Assembly: GCA_002350845.1 (NCBI GenBank)
Contig: DEFL01000026.1
Span: forward strand, 31,448-95,447
Source: Christensenella sp. UBA2853
Lineage (GTDB): Bacteria > Bacillota > Clostridia > Christensenellales > Aristaeellaceae
Direction: 5' to 3'
DNA length: 64,000 nt
The notes under the pieces are model-generated. The model made no database searches. It was not told the DNA's origin and saw nothing but the letters and a program-made list of their open reading frames with translations. The translations under genes were made by a program, and so were the position numbers. Positions 42,374 to 52,061 of the stretch are shown piece by piece; position 1 is the stretch's first letter, and every line of letters starts with the position of its first letter.

Positions 42374-43168
42374 TTGTCCGTTGAACTGACCATGAAAGCC
42401 AACTATCATACGCATACGCCCCGGTGCAACCATGCGACGGGCAGTGAACGCGAATATATCGAGCAGGGACTGAAAAGAAAGCTGGAGATCCTCGGGTTTG
42501 CCGATCATTCCCCGCAGGTGTTTGATGACTATGTCTCCGGATTCAGAATGCGTCCGGAGCAGCTGGAGGACTACGTGATGACCCTCCGGCAGCTGAGGGA
42601 AGAATATGCGGGGCGCATCCAGATCCTCATCGGACTGGAGGCGGAGTATTATCCGAAATACTTTCCCCGCCTGCTGGACCTGATCCGTCCCTTCCAGCTG
42701 GATTATCTGATCCTGGGCCAGCACTTTCTGGGGAATGAATGCGAAGGCGAGCCGCCCTGCAGCAAGGCCACAGAGGATGAAAGCCGGCTGGAGCGGTATG
42801 TGAAGCAGACGATCGAGGCCCTGGAGAGCGGCGCATTCAGCTGCTTTGCGCATCCGGATGTGCTGAACTTCACCGGAGAAAACCGGATCTACCGCAAATG
42901 GTACGAAAAGCTTTGCGTGCGCGCAAAGGAACTGGACATCCCGCTGGAACTCAACATGCTGGGGTATGTGGAAACCCGGCATTACCCGAATCCCGCGTTC
43001 TTCCGGATTGCAAATGAAGTGGGGAATGATGTGATCCTCGGGTGCGATGCCCATGCCCCGGGCCGGGTGGCCGTTCCTTCTGAAATTGAGGGCAGCCTGC
43101 GCTTCCTGAAGGACTGCGGGATTGAGCATGTGCTGGAGACGCTGAAGCTGAAGATGCCGGCGCCATAA
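42374..43168 (+). CDS. PHP-domain phosphatase (histidinol-phosphatase-like)
   Basis: The 264-residue protein carries the PHP metal-binding motif NYHTHTPRCNHA at about residues 10-21, GFADHSPQVF, EAEYYPKY, GQHFL and CFAHPDVLNF. These are the His/Asp clusters of a trinuclear metal site typical of HisJ/HisK-like histidinol phosphatases. I chose TTG 42374 because AAGGAGG lies eight bases upstream, while the ATG six codons later is too far from it. No other his genes are present, so another phosphoester could be the substrate. Confidence 0.8.
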   Translation: MSVELTMKANYHTHTPRCNHATGSEREYIEQGLKRKLEILGFADHSPQVFDDYVSGFRMRPEQLEDYVMTLRQLREEYAGRIQILIGLEAEYYPKYFPRLLDLIRPFQLDYLILGQHFLGNECEGEPPCSKATEDESRLERYVKQTIEALESGAFSCFAHPDVLNFTGENRIYRKWYEKLCVRAKELDIPLELNMLGYVETRHYPNPAFFRIANEVGNDVILGCDAHAPGRVAVPSEIEGSLRFLKDCGIEHVLETLKLKMPAP

Positions 43169-43286
43169 GCAAAGGATACGGGGGCAACTGAAAGCAGTTC
43201 ACGGGCGTGAACACAGCCTTCCTGAATCGGGGGAGCTTCGAATAGCAGCTTTGGATTTGAATCCATGAAAACGTCATATTTTCAAG

Positions 43287-43320
43287 CAAACGGCGTGACT
43301 CCGGTCACGCCGTTTGTTTT
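43287..43320 (+). terminator. Intrinsic terminator after the PHP gene
   Basis: CAAACGGCGTGAC (43287-43299) pairs perfectly with GTCACGCCGTTTG (43304-43316) and is followed by TTTT. Confidence 0.85.
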
Positions 43321-43467
43321 CAGTTCATGATGACACAAGGATTCTGCACTGAGAATGGAGATCCGGAAAGCGCTCCATAAAATCATTCCGGATTGGCATC
43401 TGTGCTTTGCTGCTATTCCCCCCGCTCCGAGTTTTCACCCTGGCTTTCAGCTGCGTTGCGGTTCTGA

Positions 43468-44064
43468 TCAGAGCATAATCTCCGTATACATTCTCATCTT
43501 GTCAGCAATATGAAGCTTTTCTGCATACAGCATCAGATGATTCAGATTCTTTTCACCGCCTGACATATATTCCTTCATGGCGTACTGAAAAAGCTGAATA
43601 TCGGTTGATTGTTTATACAGCAACAGATCGCAGATTGTACGTTCTTTGTCGTATACCGGCACAGAATGTCCCCACATGGTTTGCGCATGAGCGATTCCAA
43701 GAGAATATATATCAGATTTCACCTGAAAAACACGGATGTTCTTTTGCCGCAGATGGGATGCGTTGTAGCCTGCCTTAACAGAAACGCAGATGGTGGAGGG
43801 TTCCCGCTCCATGAGTCCATGGAGATACAGGGCTGTTTCGTGCGAAAAAATGATTCGGGTATTTGCACTGGAGAGCAGAAAAAGGTCATCGGGCCACACC
43901 TCTTCCGAACAATAAATCCCGTGCGCCACCCGATCCATATTCCGTGCCAGCACATACTCGGCAAGAGTGGGCTTGGATATACCTCTTGCGACAACATCTG
44001 CTGTGCGAAGGTAACCATTTCCCTGTTTGACCATATCATCTAGCAGGTCAAAACGGTTGCTCAA
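43468..44064 (-). CDS. AbiEi-family antitoxin-like protein without visible toxin
   Basis: The 198-residue protein has an N-terminal winged-helix (LLDDMVKQGNGYLRTADVVA, ISKPTLAEYV) and the C-terminal part of AbiEi antitoxins (HGIYCSEEVW, DDLFLLSSANTRIIFSHETA, SVPVYDKERTICDLL). AbiE type IV systems have AbiEi upstream of the AbiEii nucleotidyltransferase toxin on the same strand, but only about 300 bases follow its stop here and they hold no such gene. The start is TTG 44064, after AAGGTGATG. It may be a solitary regulator or the remnant of a lost system. Confidence 0.78.
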   Translation of the reverse strand: MSNRFDLLDDMVKQGNGYLRTADVVARGISKPTLAEYVLARNMDRVAHGIYCSEEVWPDDLFLLSSANTRIIFSHETALYLHGLMEREPSTICVSVKAGYNASHLRQKNIRVFQVKSDIYSLGIAHAQTMWGHSVPVYDKERTICDLLLYKQSTDIQLFQYAMKEYMSGGEKNLNHLMLYAEKLHIADKMRMYTEIML

Positions 44065-44456
44065 TGCACATCACCTTACTTTCTCGCTTCCAAATATGGC
44101 ATAAAAAAGCACAAAAGTAAAGCAATCAGGCAGACGTGCTGTTATGCGATTCTCACATCTTCATAGAACAGGCAGGGAAGACAAAAGCCCCCTTATTGAG
44201 GATAGGACAGCAGATACCCGGAAAAAACGAAAGAAGCGTGTGATCCGTTACGCCGTTTCAGGCGGCGGACCGACTGAAATGGGAACATGTCTGTCTTGCC
44301 ACCGAAAAGAGTCAATGTTATACTGAAATGAATTTGGATTCTTTGCCTGTTTCAGCACCAGGCAGCGGGATCAGAAGGATCTCCGGCGTTCCCGGGGACA
44401 GGCAGTCTGCAGGTGCTTTGCGTATGATTTGAGACCAGAGGAAGTGACAGCGTTCG
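44065..44456. other. Intergenic region upstream of the sensor gene
   Basis: A 392-base gap separates the AbiEi-like gene and the propeller sensor. It includes a promoter at 44296-44324 and no credible gene; short open frames in it have no ribosome site or protein-like composition. Confidence 0.5.
44296..44324 (+). promoter_or_regulatory. Promoter of the sensor-phosphatase operon
   Basis: TTGCCA (44296-44301) and TATACT (44319-44324) are exactly 17 bases apart. The leader to ATG 44457 is about 125 bases. Confidence 0.55.
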
Positions 44457-47400
44457 ATGAACGGATATGATACAGAAAAGTGCATCCGGAGAAGACATCT
44501 TGTGTGCCTTGTGCTCTGCGTGCTGATGTGCCTTGGCGCGGCCGTGCATGCCTGCGCCGGGGAAGTGACGCAGGTACTCAATGCGTCCGGCTGCTTCAAT
44601 CTCACGCCGTCTATTGATCCGATGGAAAACGAAGAGGGATATTCAGCCGTTCTTTACGATAACCGCAACGGTCTGCCGACCTCGGAGGCCAATGCGATCG
44701 CGCAGACCAGTGAGGGCTTCATCTGGATCGGCAGCTATGCGGGCCTGATCCGCTATGACGGAAACACGTTTGAGCTGGTGGATTCAGAATCCGGCATTCT
44801 CAATACCCGGTGTCTGTATGTGGACCGGAAGGACCGCCTGTGGATCGGCACCAACGACTGCGGGATCTATCTGATGGACCATGGCAGCGTGACGCGCATC
44901 GACCGGGAAGGCCAGCTGATGTCGGAGAGCATCCGGGCGATTGCGGAGGATACGAAGGGGAGAATCTACATCGGCACTGCGGCCGGGGTCGCGACGGTGA
45001 CAGAGATCGGGGAGAATCTGCGGCTCAATGTGATCCGGGATGAACCCGTGTTTTCGGTCACCATGGCAGATCTGAGAGCCGGTCATGACGACCTCATGTA
45101 CGGACTGACCATGGGCGGCGACCTGGTGGAAATGAAGGACGGAAGAGTCCTGCACGCCTATGCGCATGAGGCGCTGGGCATCGGGAGCATTCAGTGCATG
45201 CTGCCCGACCCGGTGGAAAAGGGAAAACTGTATGTGGCTTGTGCGAACCCCTATACCGGGGGGGCTGTGATCTTTCACGGCAGGACGGAAGACGAATTTG
45301 ATTCGGCGGACCTGACAGGGATCGGTTCACTTGCATATATAGAAAGGATGGAAGTCCTTGCAGGAGAACTCTGGATCTGTGCCGGCAACGGGATCGGCAA
45401 GCTGGATGTGCACGGACTGCATGTGCTGAAAAATGTCCCCATGGACCAGTCTGTGGGGCATGTCATGACCGACTATGAGGGGAATCTCTGGTTTACCTCC
45501 TCCCGGCAGTGCGTCATGAAGATTGTGCCCAACCGCTTCCTGGAGCTCTTTGAGCGCTGCGGTCTGCCGGAGGATGTGGTCAACACCACCTGCCTTCTGG
45601 ACGGCAGACTGTTTATCGGAACCGACAATTCCGGCCTGGTGGTGGTGGAAAACGGCCGCCCGCTGAAGAGACTGCCGCTGACAAAAGCCGAGACAGCCTC
45701 CGGACTGGAACTGGGCACGGATGACCTTGTGAGCTACCTGAAGGAAGAGCGCATCCGCTCAATCATCCGGGACAGCCAGGACCGCCTGTGGATCTGCACC
45801 TGGCGGTATGATCACGGGCTGCTTCTGTATGACCACGGCGCGCTGACCGCCTTTACGATGACGGACGGCATGCTCTCAGACCAGGTCCGCACGGTCTGCG
45901 AATGTGAGGACGGATCGATCCTCGCCGCGCAGCCCGACGGGGTGAGCATCATCCGCGGCGGCCGCGTGACGGCGAGCTACGGCGCGGAGGATGAGATGAT
46001 CGTGACGAGCATTCTCACCCTGGCCGAGGGCTTCCACGGTGAAAAGCTGCTGGGCTCGGACGGCGGCGGCATCTATGTCCTGACCGAAGGCGGCATGCGG
46101 CATATCGGGACAAAGGACGGGCTGAAGTCGGAAGTGATCCTGCGCATCAAGCGCAGTCCGTCCCGGGATCTCTACTGGATTGCCACCGGCAATTCCCTGG
46201 CCTTCATGACGCCGGACTTTCAGGTGACGACGATTGAGCACTTCCCGTATTCCAACAACTATGATTTCTATGAGAGCAGCAGGGGCGACCTCTGGGTCCT
46301 CTCCAGCAACGGCATCTATGTCTGCTCCGTGGAGAAACTGCTGAAAAACGGTGCGGTGGATGCGGTCTTCTACGGGATTCCCAGCGGGCTTCCCTATATC
46401 GCCACGACGAACTCCTTCAGCGAATTGACGCCGGAGGGCGATCTGTACATGGCGGGCACCCGCGGCACGGTCCGCGTGAATATCAACGAGCCCTTCCAGG
46501 GCATCCACTCCGTGAAAGTGGGGCTCCCCTATATCGAGATTGACGGGAAACGCGTGTATGAGGACGGCACGGGGGTTTTCACGATCCCCTACAATACGCG
46601 CCGCCTGACGATCTACCCGTTCGTGTTCAACTATTCCCTGATGGACCCGGATGTCACCTACCGCCTCGAAGGCTTTGATCTTCAGGACACCACAGTGCGG
46701 AGAACCGAGCTCAAGCCGGTCAGCTACACCAACCTGGAAAAAGGCACGTATGACTTTGTCATGACCGTGCGCGACCCGCTCGGCGCGGAGGGCCTGACAG
46801 CGTCCTTCCGGATTCTCAAGGAAAAGAGCATGTCCGAGCAGGCGGCCGGAACGATCATCATCGACAACGCGTCGCTCCTGCTCCTGCTGGGCCTGCTCCT
46901 CTATTCCTCCATGCAGCGCAAGCGCGGCCGGGTGGATGACCGTCTGTTCTTCGGCATGGTGATCACCTGCATGGCGGCGTCCATCCTGGAAATGGGCTCC
47001 ATTCTTCCCCAGGATCAGCCCGGTGTGTTCATGGGCGCGCTGATGGTCGGCGCAACGACGCTCATGATGGGTGTGTTCGCAGTCTTCCCGTACCTCTATG
47101 TCCTGTACCTGGACTATGTGCTCCATCAGGATCTGGCGAGGATCCGGCGGCTGAAGGTGATCTATGCGATCCCGTGCATTGCGCTCTTCGTGCTGCTGAT
47201 CATGAACCTGCAGACCGGCTGGGTGTTCACGGAGTCTGAGACCAACACCTATGTGCGGGGCCCCATCGACGGCGTGATCTTTCTTCCCATCGCTGTGTAC
47301 CTGGTGATCGGCATGATCAAGGCCGGCAGGATGAACCCGCGCGTGCTCTTCCTCGGCGCACTGCTTCTGACCGTGCGCTTTGCGTGGGATCTCTGGCAGG

Positions 47401-47516
47401 TCGGCATTCCGTCCACTGCCTTTATCTATACGCTGTTTCTTCTGTGCACCCATATCCATGCCATGAACAAGTCGGCCGTGCCTGCGGCCGCGGAACAGGA
47501 GGCACCATCATGCTGA
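44457..47516 (+). CDS. Two-component-type propeller (Reg_prop/Y_Y_Y) sensor with membrane domain
   Basis: The 1019-residue protein starts with a signal or anchor segment (about residues 14-34). Next come many short repeats of the Reg_prop type (EGFIWIGSYAGLIRYDG, DRLWIGTNDCGIYLM, GRIYIGTAAG, DRLWICTWRYDHG), building two extracellular propellers. A Y_Y_Y-like beta domain (TYRLEGFDLQDTTV) lies near residues 735-790. Several membrane helices follow, roughly 800-1000 (about seven). No kinase, receiver or GGDEF domain is visible, so the signal likely goes to the partner phosphatase, which overlaps it by seven bases. Confidence 0.8.
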   Translation: MNGYDTEKCIRRRHLVCLVLCVLMCLGAAVHACAGEVTQVLNASGCFNLTPSIDPMENEEGYSAVLYDNRNGLPTSEANAIAQTSEGFIWIGSYAGLIRYDGNTFELVDSESGILNTRCLYVDRKDRLWIGTNDCGIYLMDHGSVTRIDREGQLMSESIRAIAEDTKGRIYIGTAAGVATVTEIGENLRLNVIRDEPVFSVTMADLRAGHDDLMYGLTMGGDLVEMKDGRVLHAYAHEALGIGSIQCMLPDPVEKGKLYVACANPYTGGAVIFHGRTEDEFDSADLTGIGSLAYIERMEVLAGELWICAGNGIGKLDVHGLHVLKNVPMDQSVGHVMTDYEGNLWFTSSRQCVMKIVPNRFLELFERCGLPEDVVNTTCLLDGRLFIGTDNSGLVVVENGRPLKRLPLTKAETASGLELGTDDLVSYLKEERIRSIIRDSQDRLWICTWRYDHGLLLYDHGALTAFTMTDGMLSDQVRTVCECEDGSILAAQPDGVSIIRGGRVTASYGAEDEMIVTSILTLAEGFHGEKLLGSDGGGIYVLTEGGMRHIGTKDGLKSEVILRIKRSPSRDLYWIATGNSLAFMTPDFQVTTIEHFPYSNNYDFYESSRGDLWVLSSNGIYVCSVEKLLKNGAVDAVFYGIPSGLPYIATTNSFSELTPEGDLYMAGTRGTVRVNINEPFQGIHSVKVGLPYIEIDGKRVYEDGTGVFTIPYNTRRLTIYPFVFNYSLMDPDVTYRLEGFDLQDTTVRRTELKPVSYTNLEKGTYDFVMTVRDPLGAEGLTASFRILKEKSMSEQAAGTIIIDNASLLLLLGLLLYSSMQRKRGRVDDRLFFGMVITCMAASILEMGSILPQDQPGVFMGALMVGATTLMMGVFAVFPYLYVLYLDYVLHQDLARIRRLKVIYAIPCIALFVLLIMNLQTGWVFTESETNTYVRGPIDGVIFLPIAVYLVIGMIKAGRMNPRVLFLGALLLTVRFAWDLWQVGIPSTAFIYTLFLLCTHIHAMNKSAVPAAAEQEAPSC

Positions 47517-49381
47517 TTCATGCAGACGCGGTCGTTTCGTGCTATATCGACGCGGCCTCGTTTCTGATGGTGCTCCTGATCCTGGTGCTCTCGGATTATG
47601 GGGCGGTCCGCAGACGGCTTTCCCAGAGAATCTTCTATGGAATCTGCGTCTGCCTTGAAATCCTGTGCGCCCTGTTCTTTTTCTGCCATGCGATGTACGG
47701 GCAGACGGCGATGTGGTGCCATACCGGCGTGATTGTCGGAAGAACCGTTCTGGAAATCACCATGCAGTCCATCTGTGTCTTGTGGGTCGCGTACATTCAC
47801 CGCAAGGTGCATGTGGAGGAAAAACGCATGTCGTGGCCGTATCTTGCCTCCCTCGTGCCGCTCGCGGTGTTTTCGGTGCTTTTTGTTCTCAACGCATTCA
47901 ATGGCATGATCTTTACCTACTCAGAAAACAACCAGTTTCAGCCGCGGACGCTCTTCTATGTCATCACCGGGATTGAGCTCGGATACTTCTTTGCCACGGG
48001 CATTGTGGTCCAGATCTATGACCGGAAGACGACGAAAATCCGTTTCCTGCGCATCACGCCCCTGGTGCTCTCCATCTCCGGCGACGTCATCGCCCAGAAT
48101 CTGGTGCCCTATGACCTGGGCGCGCTGGGCCTGGTGATCGGCATGTCGCTGCTGTACCTCTCCATCGCCAATGAAAACCACTTTGTGGACCACGAATCGG
48201 GGCTTTACAACAACCGCTATGTCGCGTATCTCTTTGATCTGGCCGTGGCCGGGAAAAACGAGACGCACAGCGTGCTGCTCATTGAGATGGACGGAAACCT
48301 TCAGGCGGGCTTCTCCATCCTGCGCCACACCCTGCACAGAACAGGGGACGTGGCGCGCGTGGAGGAAAAAAAGTTCCTGATGTTTTCCAAGGAGCGCAGC
48401 CGCTCCACGCTGCAGTATGTGTCCTCCATGATGGACGAGGCCGTGGAAAAGTACAATGCGGAGCATCCGGATGCCAAAGTACAGATCGCGGCGAGATGCC
48501 GCATGCGCACCGAGGAAGAGGATGCGTTTTCCTTCCTGCGCACCGTGCTCCAGGACAAGGAGTCCGGAGACGAAATGCGGGGCATTGTGTCCATGATCTC
48601 GGAGCTCGACCGCCTCGACAAGGAACTGAAACTGGCGTCGGATATCCAGGAAAACATGCTGCCGGTGAATTTCCCGGCCTTCCCGGACCGGCATGAGTTC
48701 GATCTGTATGCGTCCATGACGCCGGCCAAGGAGGTCGGCGGCGACTTCTATGACTTCTTCCTCATCGACAGCGACCATCTGGGCATGGTGATTGCGGACG
48801 TCTCGGGCAAGGGCATCCCGGCCGCGCTCTTTATGATGGTCTCCAAAACGCTCATCAAGAACCAGCTCATGAGCGGGTGCGATCCGGCGACCGCGCTCGA
48901 GCGCGTGAATCTCCAGCTCTGCGAGCGGAATACCTCGATGATGTTTGTGACGGTGTGGCTGGCGGTGCTGGAAATCTCCACCGGGCATGGCGTTGCCTGC
49001 AACGCGGGGCATGAAAACCCGGGCGTGCGGCGTGCCGGCGGAAACTTTGAACTGCTCAAATACAAGCACAGCATTTTTATCGGCGTCAGCCGGAAGGCGA
49101 AGTACGAGAACCGCGAGTTTGAGATGCATCCGGGGGACAGCGTGTTCGTGTATACAGACGGCGTGCCCGAGGCCGTGAACGCGGCGACAGAGATGTTCGG
49201 CGAAAAGCGCCTGGAGGACACCCTCAATGAGGACGCGGATGCAGCGCCCGAGGCCCTGATCCAGCGGATGCGCGCGGCCGTCGACCGGTTTGCGGATGCG
49301 GCGCCGCAGTTTGACGATATCACCATGCTGTGCATGAAATACTACGGAACAGAAAGTGAGCGCGGGACAGAAGAAGAATGA
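47510..49381 (+). CDS. Membrane PP2C (SpoIIE-type) phosphatase with degenerate GGDEF-like segment
   Basis: The 623-residue protein has seven hydrophobic helices in the first 210 residues. At 226 the sequence HESGLYNNRYV resembles the beginning of a GGDEF domain, but the GGDEF signature reads GDVARVEEKKF, so it cannot bind GTP normally. From about 365 comes a linker helix (LASDIQENMLPVNFP) and a PP2C/SpoIIE domain: AKEVGGDFYDFF, IADVSGKGIPAALFM, YTDGVPEA and FDDITMLCMK supply the metal-binding Asp residues. It probably dephosphorylates an anti-sigma antagonist. AGGAGG precedes ATG 47510, and the start lies within the sensor gene. Confidence 0.85.
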   Translation: MLIHADAVVSCYIDAASFLMVLLILVLSDYGAVRRRLSQRIFYGICVCLEILCALFFFCHAMYGQTAMWCHTGVIVGRTVLEITMQSICVLWVAYIHRKVHVEEKRMSWPYLASLVPLAVFSVLFVLNAFNGMIFTYSENNQFQPRTLFYVITGIELGYFFATGIVVQIYDRKTTKIRFLRITPLVLSISGDVIAQNLVPYDLGALGLVIGMSLLYLSIANENHFVDHESGLYNNRYVAYLFDLAVAGKNETHSVLLIEMDGNLQAGFSILRHTLHRTGDVARVEEKKFLMFSKERSRSTLQYVSSMMDEAVEKYNAEHPDAKVQIAARCRMRTEEEDAFSFLRTVLQDKESGDEMRGIVSMISELDRLDKELKLASDIQENMLPVNFPAFPDRHEFDLYASMTPAKEVGGDFYDFFLIDSDHLGMVIADVSGKGIPAALFMMVSKTLIKNQLMSGCDPATALERVNLQLCERNTSMMFVTVWLAVLEISTGHGVACNAGHENPGVRRAGGNFELLKYKHSIFIGVSRKAKYENREFEMHPGDSVFVYTDGVPEAVNAATEMFGEKRLEDTLNEDADAAPEALIQRMRAAVDRFADAAPQFDDITMLCMKYYGTESERGTEEE

Positions 49382-49491
49382 TTGCGGTCTGCCGCAGCAC
49401 CCTGATGGAGATGCTATGCAGAACCGAGTCCCTGGTGTTCTGAAAAGCGCGCCTCCCATGCGCTGACAGACCAATGAATGAAACGAACAGC

Positions 49492-49536
49492 GAAAAGCGG
49501 CTGTCAGGATGAAAAATCCATTGACAGCCGCTTTTC
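49492..49536. terminator. Fifteen-base-pair stem terminator after the phosphatase gene
   Basis: GAAAAGCGGCTGTCA (49492-49506) pairs perfectly with TGACAGCCGCTTTTC (49522-49536). The U-rich 3' arm can end transcription; the loop contains a short A run. Confidence 0.7.
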
Positions 49537-49550
49537 ATATTGGTTACAAT
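49521..49550 (+). promoter_or_regulatory. Promoter overlapping the terminator
   Basis: A perfect TTGACA (49521-49526) lies within the terminator's right arm, and TACAAT (49545-49550) follows at 18 bases. It would drive the phosphodiesterase-like gene at 49638. Confidence 0.65.
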
Positions 49551-49637
49551 CCATTCATATAGGGCAAACCGGATACGGCCTGCCGGGAAAGGAAAAGCGG
49601 GCCTTATGGACAGAAGGCCCCAAAGGAGGAACGGAGA

Positions 49638-50480
49638 ATGAAACTGATGTATCTGGGAACAGCGGCAGCCGAAGGCGTGCCGGCCGTTTTCTGCCAGTGC
49701 AGCAACTGCCGTGAGGCGATGCGCCGGGGAGGGAAGGATATCCGCTTCCGCTCGGGTGCGCTGGTCAATGACCATATCCTGATCGATTTTTCACCGGACC
49801 TGTATGCCGCCAAGCTGCGTTTCCAGCTGGACCTGGGGGATGTGCGGTCCGTTCTGGTCACGCATGCGCATATGGACCACTTCAACCGGGAAGATATCGG
49901 CATGTTCATCCCGCCCTACGCGCATGTGGATCATCCGGGGACGCTGACACTCTATGGCAGCAGCTTTACGGAAAAGGTGTGGAATGAATACACCGGGGAA
50001 CAGCTGCTGAAAGAGCCGGAAGTGACCAAAGCGGTGACATTCCGCACGCTTGCACCGTTTGAGACGCTGGATGTGGAAGAGCTGCGCGTGACGGCGCTCA
50101 AAGCCGTGCACTCCTGCCCGGAAAGCCTTTTCTATCTCCTCGAGCAGGACGGCAGCACCTTCCTGTACGCGAATGACACCGGGGTGTTCCCGGAGGAAAC
50201 ATGGGACTATCTGAAGGAGCATGTGACGCGTCCTCTGACCGTGGTCAGCCTCGACAGCACGATGGGCAGGCTCAAAAACAGGTACAACGGGCATATGTCC
50301 TTTGAGCAGAATATCGAGGTCCGGGAGCGCATGCTCAGGGACGGCATCGCGGATGAAACGACCCGCTTTATCTGCCATCACTTTTCGCACAACGGCATCA
50401 TCCTCTATGACGAACTGACCGAAATGATGAAGCCGCACGGGTTTGATGTCGCCTATGACGGGCTGACAGTCACCCTCTGA
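49638..50480 (+). CDS. Metallo-beta-lactamase-fold hydrolase (PhnP-like)
   Basis: The 280-residue protein shows the MBL metal motif THAHMDHF near residues 75-82 and a CQCSNC cysteine pair near residues 19-24, as in PhnP-type phosphodiesterases with an extra zinc site. Downstream motifs VHSCPESLFYLLE, YANDTGVF and CHHFSHNG complete the dinuclear site. It probably cleaves a cyclic phosphodiester. AAAGGAGGAAC precedes ATG 49638. No phn genes are near, so its role is unknown. Confidence 0.85.
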   Translation: MKLMYLGTAAAEGVPAVFCQCSNCREAMRRGGKDIRFRSGALVNDHILIDFSPDLYAAKLRFQLDLGDVRSVLVTHAHMDHFNREDIGMFIPPYAHVDHPGTLTLYGSSFTEKVWNEYTGEQLLKEPEVTKAVTFRTLAPFETLDVEELRVTALKAVHSCPESLFYLLEQDGSTFLYANDTGVFPEETWDYLKEHVTRPLTVVSLDSTMGRLKNRYNGHMSFEQNIEVRERMLRDGIADETTRFICHHFSHNGIILYDELTEMMKPHGFDVAYDGLTVTL

Positions 50481-50532
50481 CAGGTGCCGGAAGGCACAGG
50501 GAACCCGATGATTTTGTAAGGAGTTCTTTGTC

Positions 50533-51861
50533 TTGCAGAGAGAATTGTTCGAGAATACGCCGGTGCAGCGAGCGTACATGAAACTCGCGCTGCCGGTGGT
50601 CCTGTCCATGGTACTCAGCGTTGTCTACAACATGGTGGATACCTGGTTCATCTCCCTGACCGGGGATACCAACCTGGTCGCGGGCGTGTCGGTGTGCGCG
50701 CCGCTCTTTGTTCTGTCCGTTGCGATCGGGGATATCTGGGGACTGGGCGGCAGTTCCCTGATGTCGAGGCTGCTTGGGAAAAAGGAGGATGAAAAGGCGG
50801 GCGGCGTCTCAGCGCTGTGCATGTTTGCGGCCTTTGCCACGGGCATTGTGTTCATGGCCGTGATGCTCCTTTTCCGGGCGCCCATCCTCCGCCTGCTCGG
50901 TGCCAATGAAGCCTCGCTTCCGCACGCCTCCGCGTACTTCACCTGGATCGCGGCGGGCACGCCGTTCATTATCCTGTCCATGATCCCGAATAACCAGCTG
51001 CGCTCGGAAGGCCTGGCGTCCCTGGGCATGTGGGGCGCGATTGCGGGGTCTGTGGCCAATATTATCCTGGACCCGATCTTCATCTTTACGCTGCACATGG
51101 GCGCGGCTGGCGCTGCCCTCGCGACCTCGGTGAGCAATGTGCTGTCCTGCGCGCTGTACCTCATGATCATCCGGAAGAAATGCCATATCGTCAGCGTGGA
51201 CGCAAAGAAGGCCGGGAAGGCACTGGGGGACATCGGGGAGGTGCTGCGCGTCGGGATTCCCGCCTCGGTCACCAACATTATGTCCAGCCTGAGCATGCTG
51301 CTGACCAACCGCGCGCTGGAGCCGTATGGCAACCAGGCGATTGCCGCGATGGGCATCGCGATGAAGATCAACATGATCTGCCTGATGACGCTCATCGGGT
51401 TTGCCTTCGGCGGCCAGCCGCTCTTTGGCTACTGCTTCGGGAACAGGAACGGCCAGCGGTTCCGGAAAACCCTGCGCTTTGCGTGCCTGTTTGAAACCGG
51501 GCTCGGCGCATGCTTTGCCGTGGTGCTCTTTTTCCTCTCGCCCTTCATGATGCAGCGCTTCCTGGATGACCCGGAGGTCATCCGCCTCGGGGTCCGGATG
51601 CTGCGCATCATGCAGATCAGCTCGGTACTGGTGGGCATCTCTCTTGTCGCGACCTGCGTGTGCGAAGCGGTCGGGCATGCGGCCGGCGCGCTCGTGCTCT
51701 CGCTTTCCCGCCAGGGCATCCTCTTCTATCTTGCGATTTCCCTGCTGCCCCTGCTCATGGGCTTTGACGGGATTCTTCTTTCCCAGCCTGCCGCGGATCT
51801 CCTGACAGGCGTTCTCGCATTTGTGATTCTCCGGAATATCCTCAGCAAACGGGGCATCTGA
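50533..51861 (+). CDS. MATE-family multidrug efflux transporter
   Basis: The 442-residue protein has twelve hydrophobic helices in two homologous bundles: VVYNMVDTWFISLTG and GLGGSSLMSRLLGKKE are the N-terminal conserved motifs, and EPYGNQAIAAMGIAMKINMI marks the second half. It exports cationic drugs or metabolites with Na+ or H+. The start is TTG 50533, with AAGGAG nine bases upstream. A terminator follows. Confidence 0.9.
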   Translation: MQRELFENTPVQRAYMKLALPVVLSMVLSVVYNMVDTWFISLTGDTNLVAGVSVCAPLFVLSVAIGDIWGLGGSSLMSRLLGKKEDEKAGGVSALCMFAAFATGIVFMAVMLLFRAPILRLLGANEASLPHASAYFTWIAAGTPFIILSMIPNNQLRSEGLASLGMWGAIAGSVANIILDPIFIFTLHMGAAGAALATSVSNVLSCALYLMIIRKKCHIVSVDAKKAGKALGDIGEVLRVGIPASVTNIMSSLSMLLTNRALEPYGNQAIAAMGIAMKINMICLMTLIGFAFGGQPLFGYCFGNRNGQRFRKTLRFACLFETGLGACFAVVLFFLSPFMMQRFLDDPEVIRLGVRMLRIMQISSVLVGISLVATCVCEAVGHAAGALVLSLSRQGILFYLAISLLPLLMGFDGILLSQPAADLLTGVLAFVILRNILSKRGI

Positions 51862-51879
51862 CCTTTGAATATGGACTGC

Positions 51880-51916
51880 AAAGCCGGCAGGAGCGGAAGC
51901 GCCTGCCGGCTTTTCG
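51880..51916 (+). terminator. Intrinsic terminator after the MATE gene
   Basis: AAAGCCGGCAGG (51880-51891) pairs with CCTGCCGGCTTT (51902-51913), with a run of T. Confidence 0.8.
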
Positions 51917-52061
51917 GGCGGAAAGCATGCTTGAAAAGAGGAACGCATGATAGTAAGATACAGCGCAGGACCTGTGCTTTTCGGCTCTGGAAGATGCTGG
52001 GTGCTGACAGGAGACAAACGCGGAGAGCACAGATCACACAGGGATAAAAAGTGAGGAAACC

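Noticed and set aside
44144..44326. 60-codon ORF before the sensor gene
   Set aside because: No ribosome site, no protein-like pattern, and it overlaps the promoter at 44296-44324.
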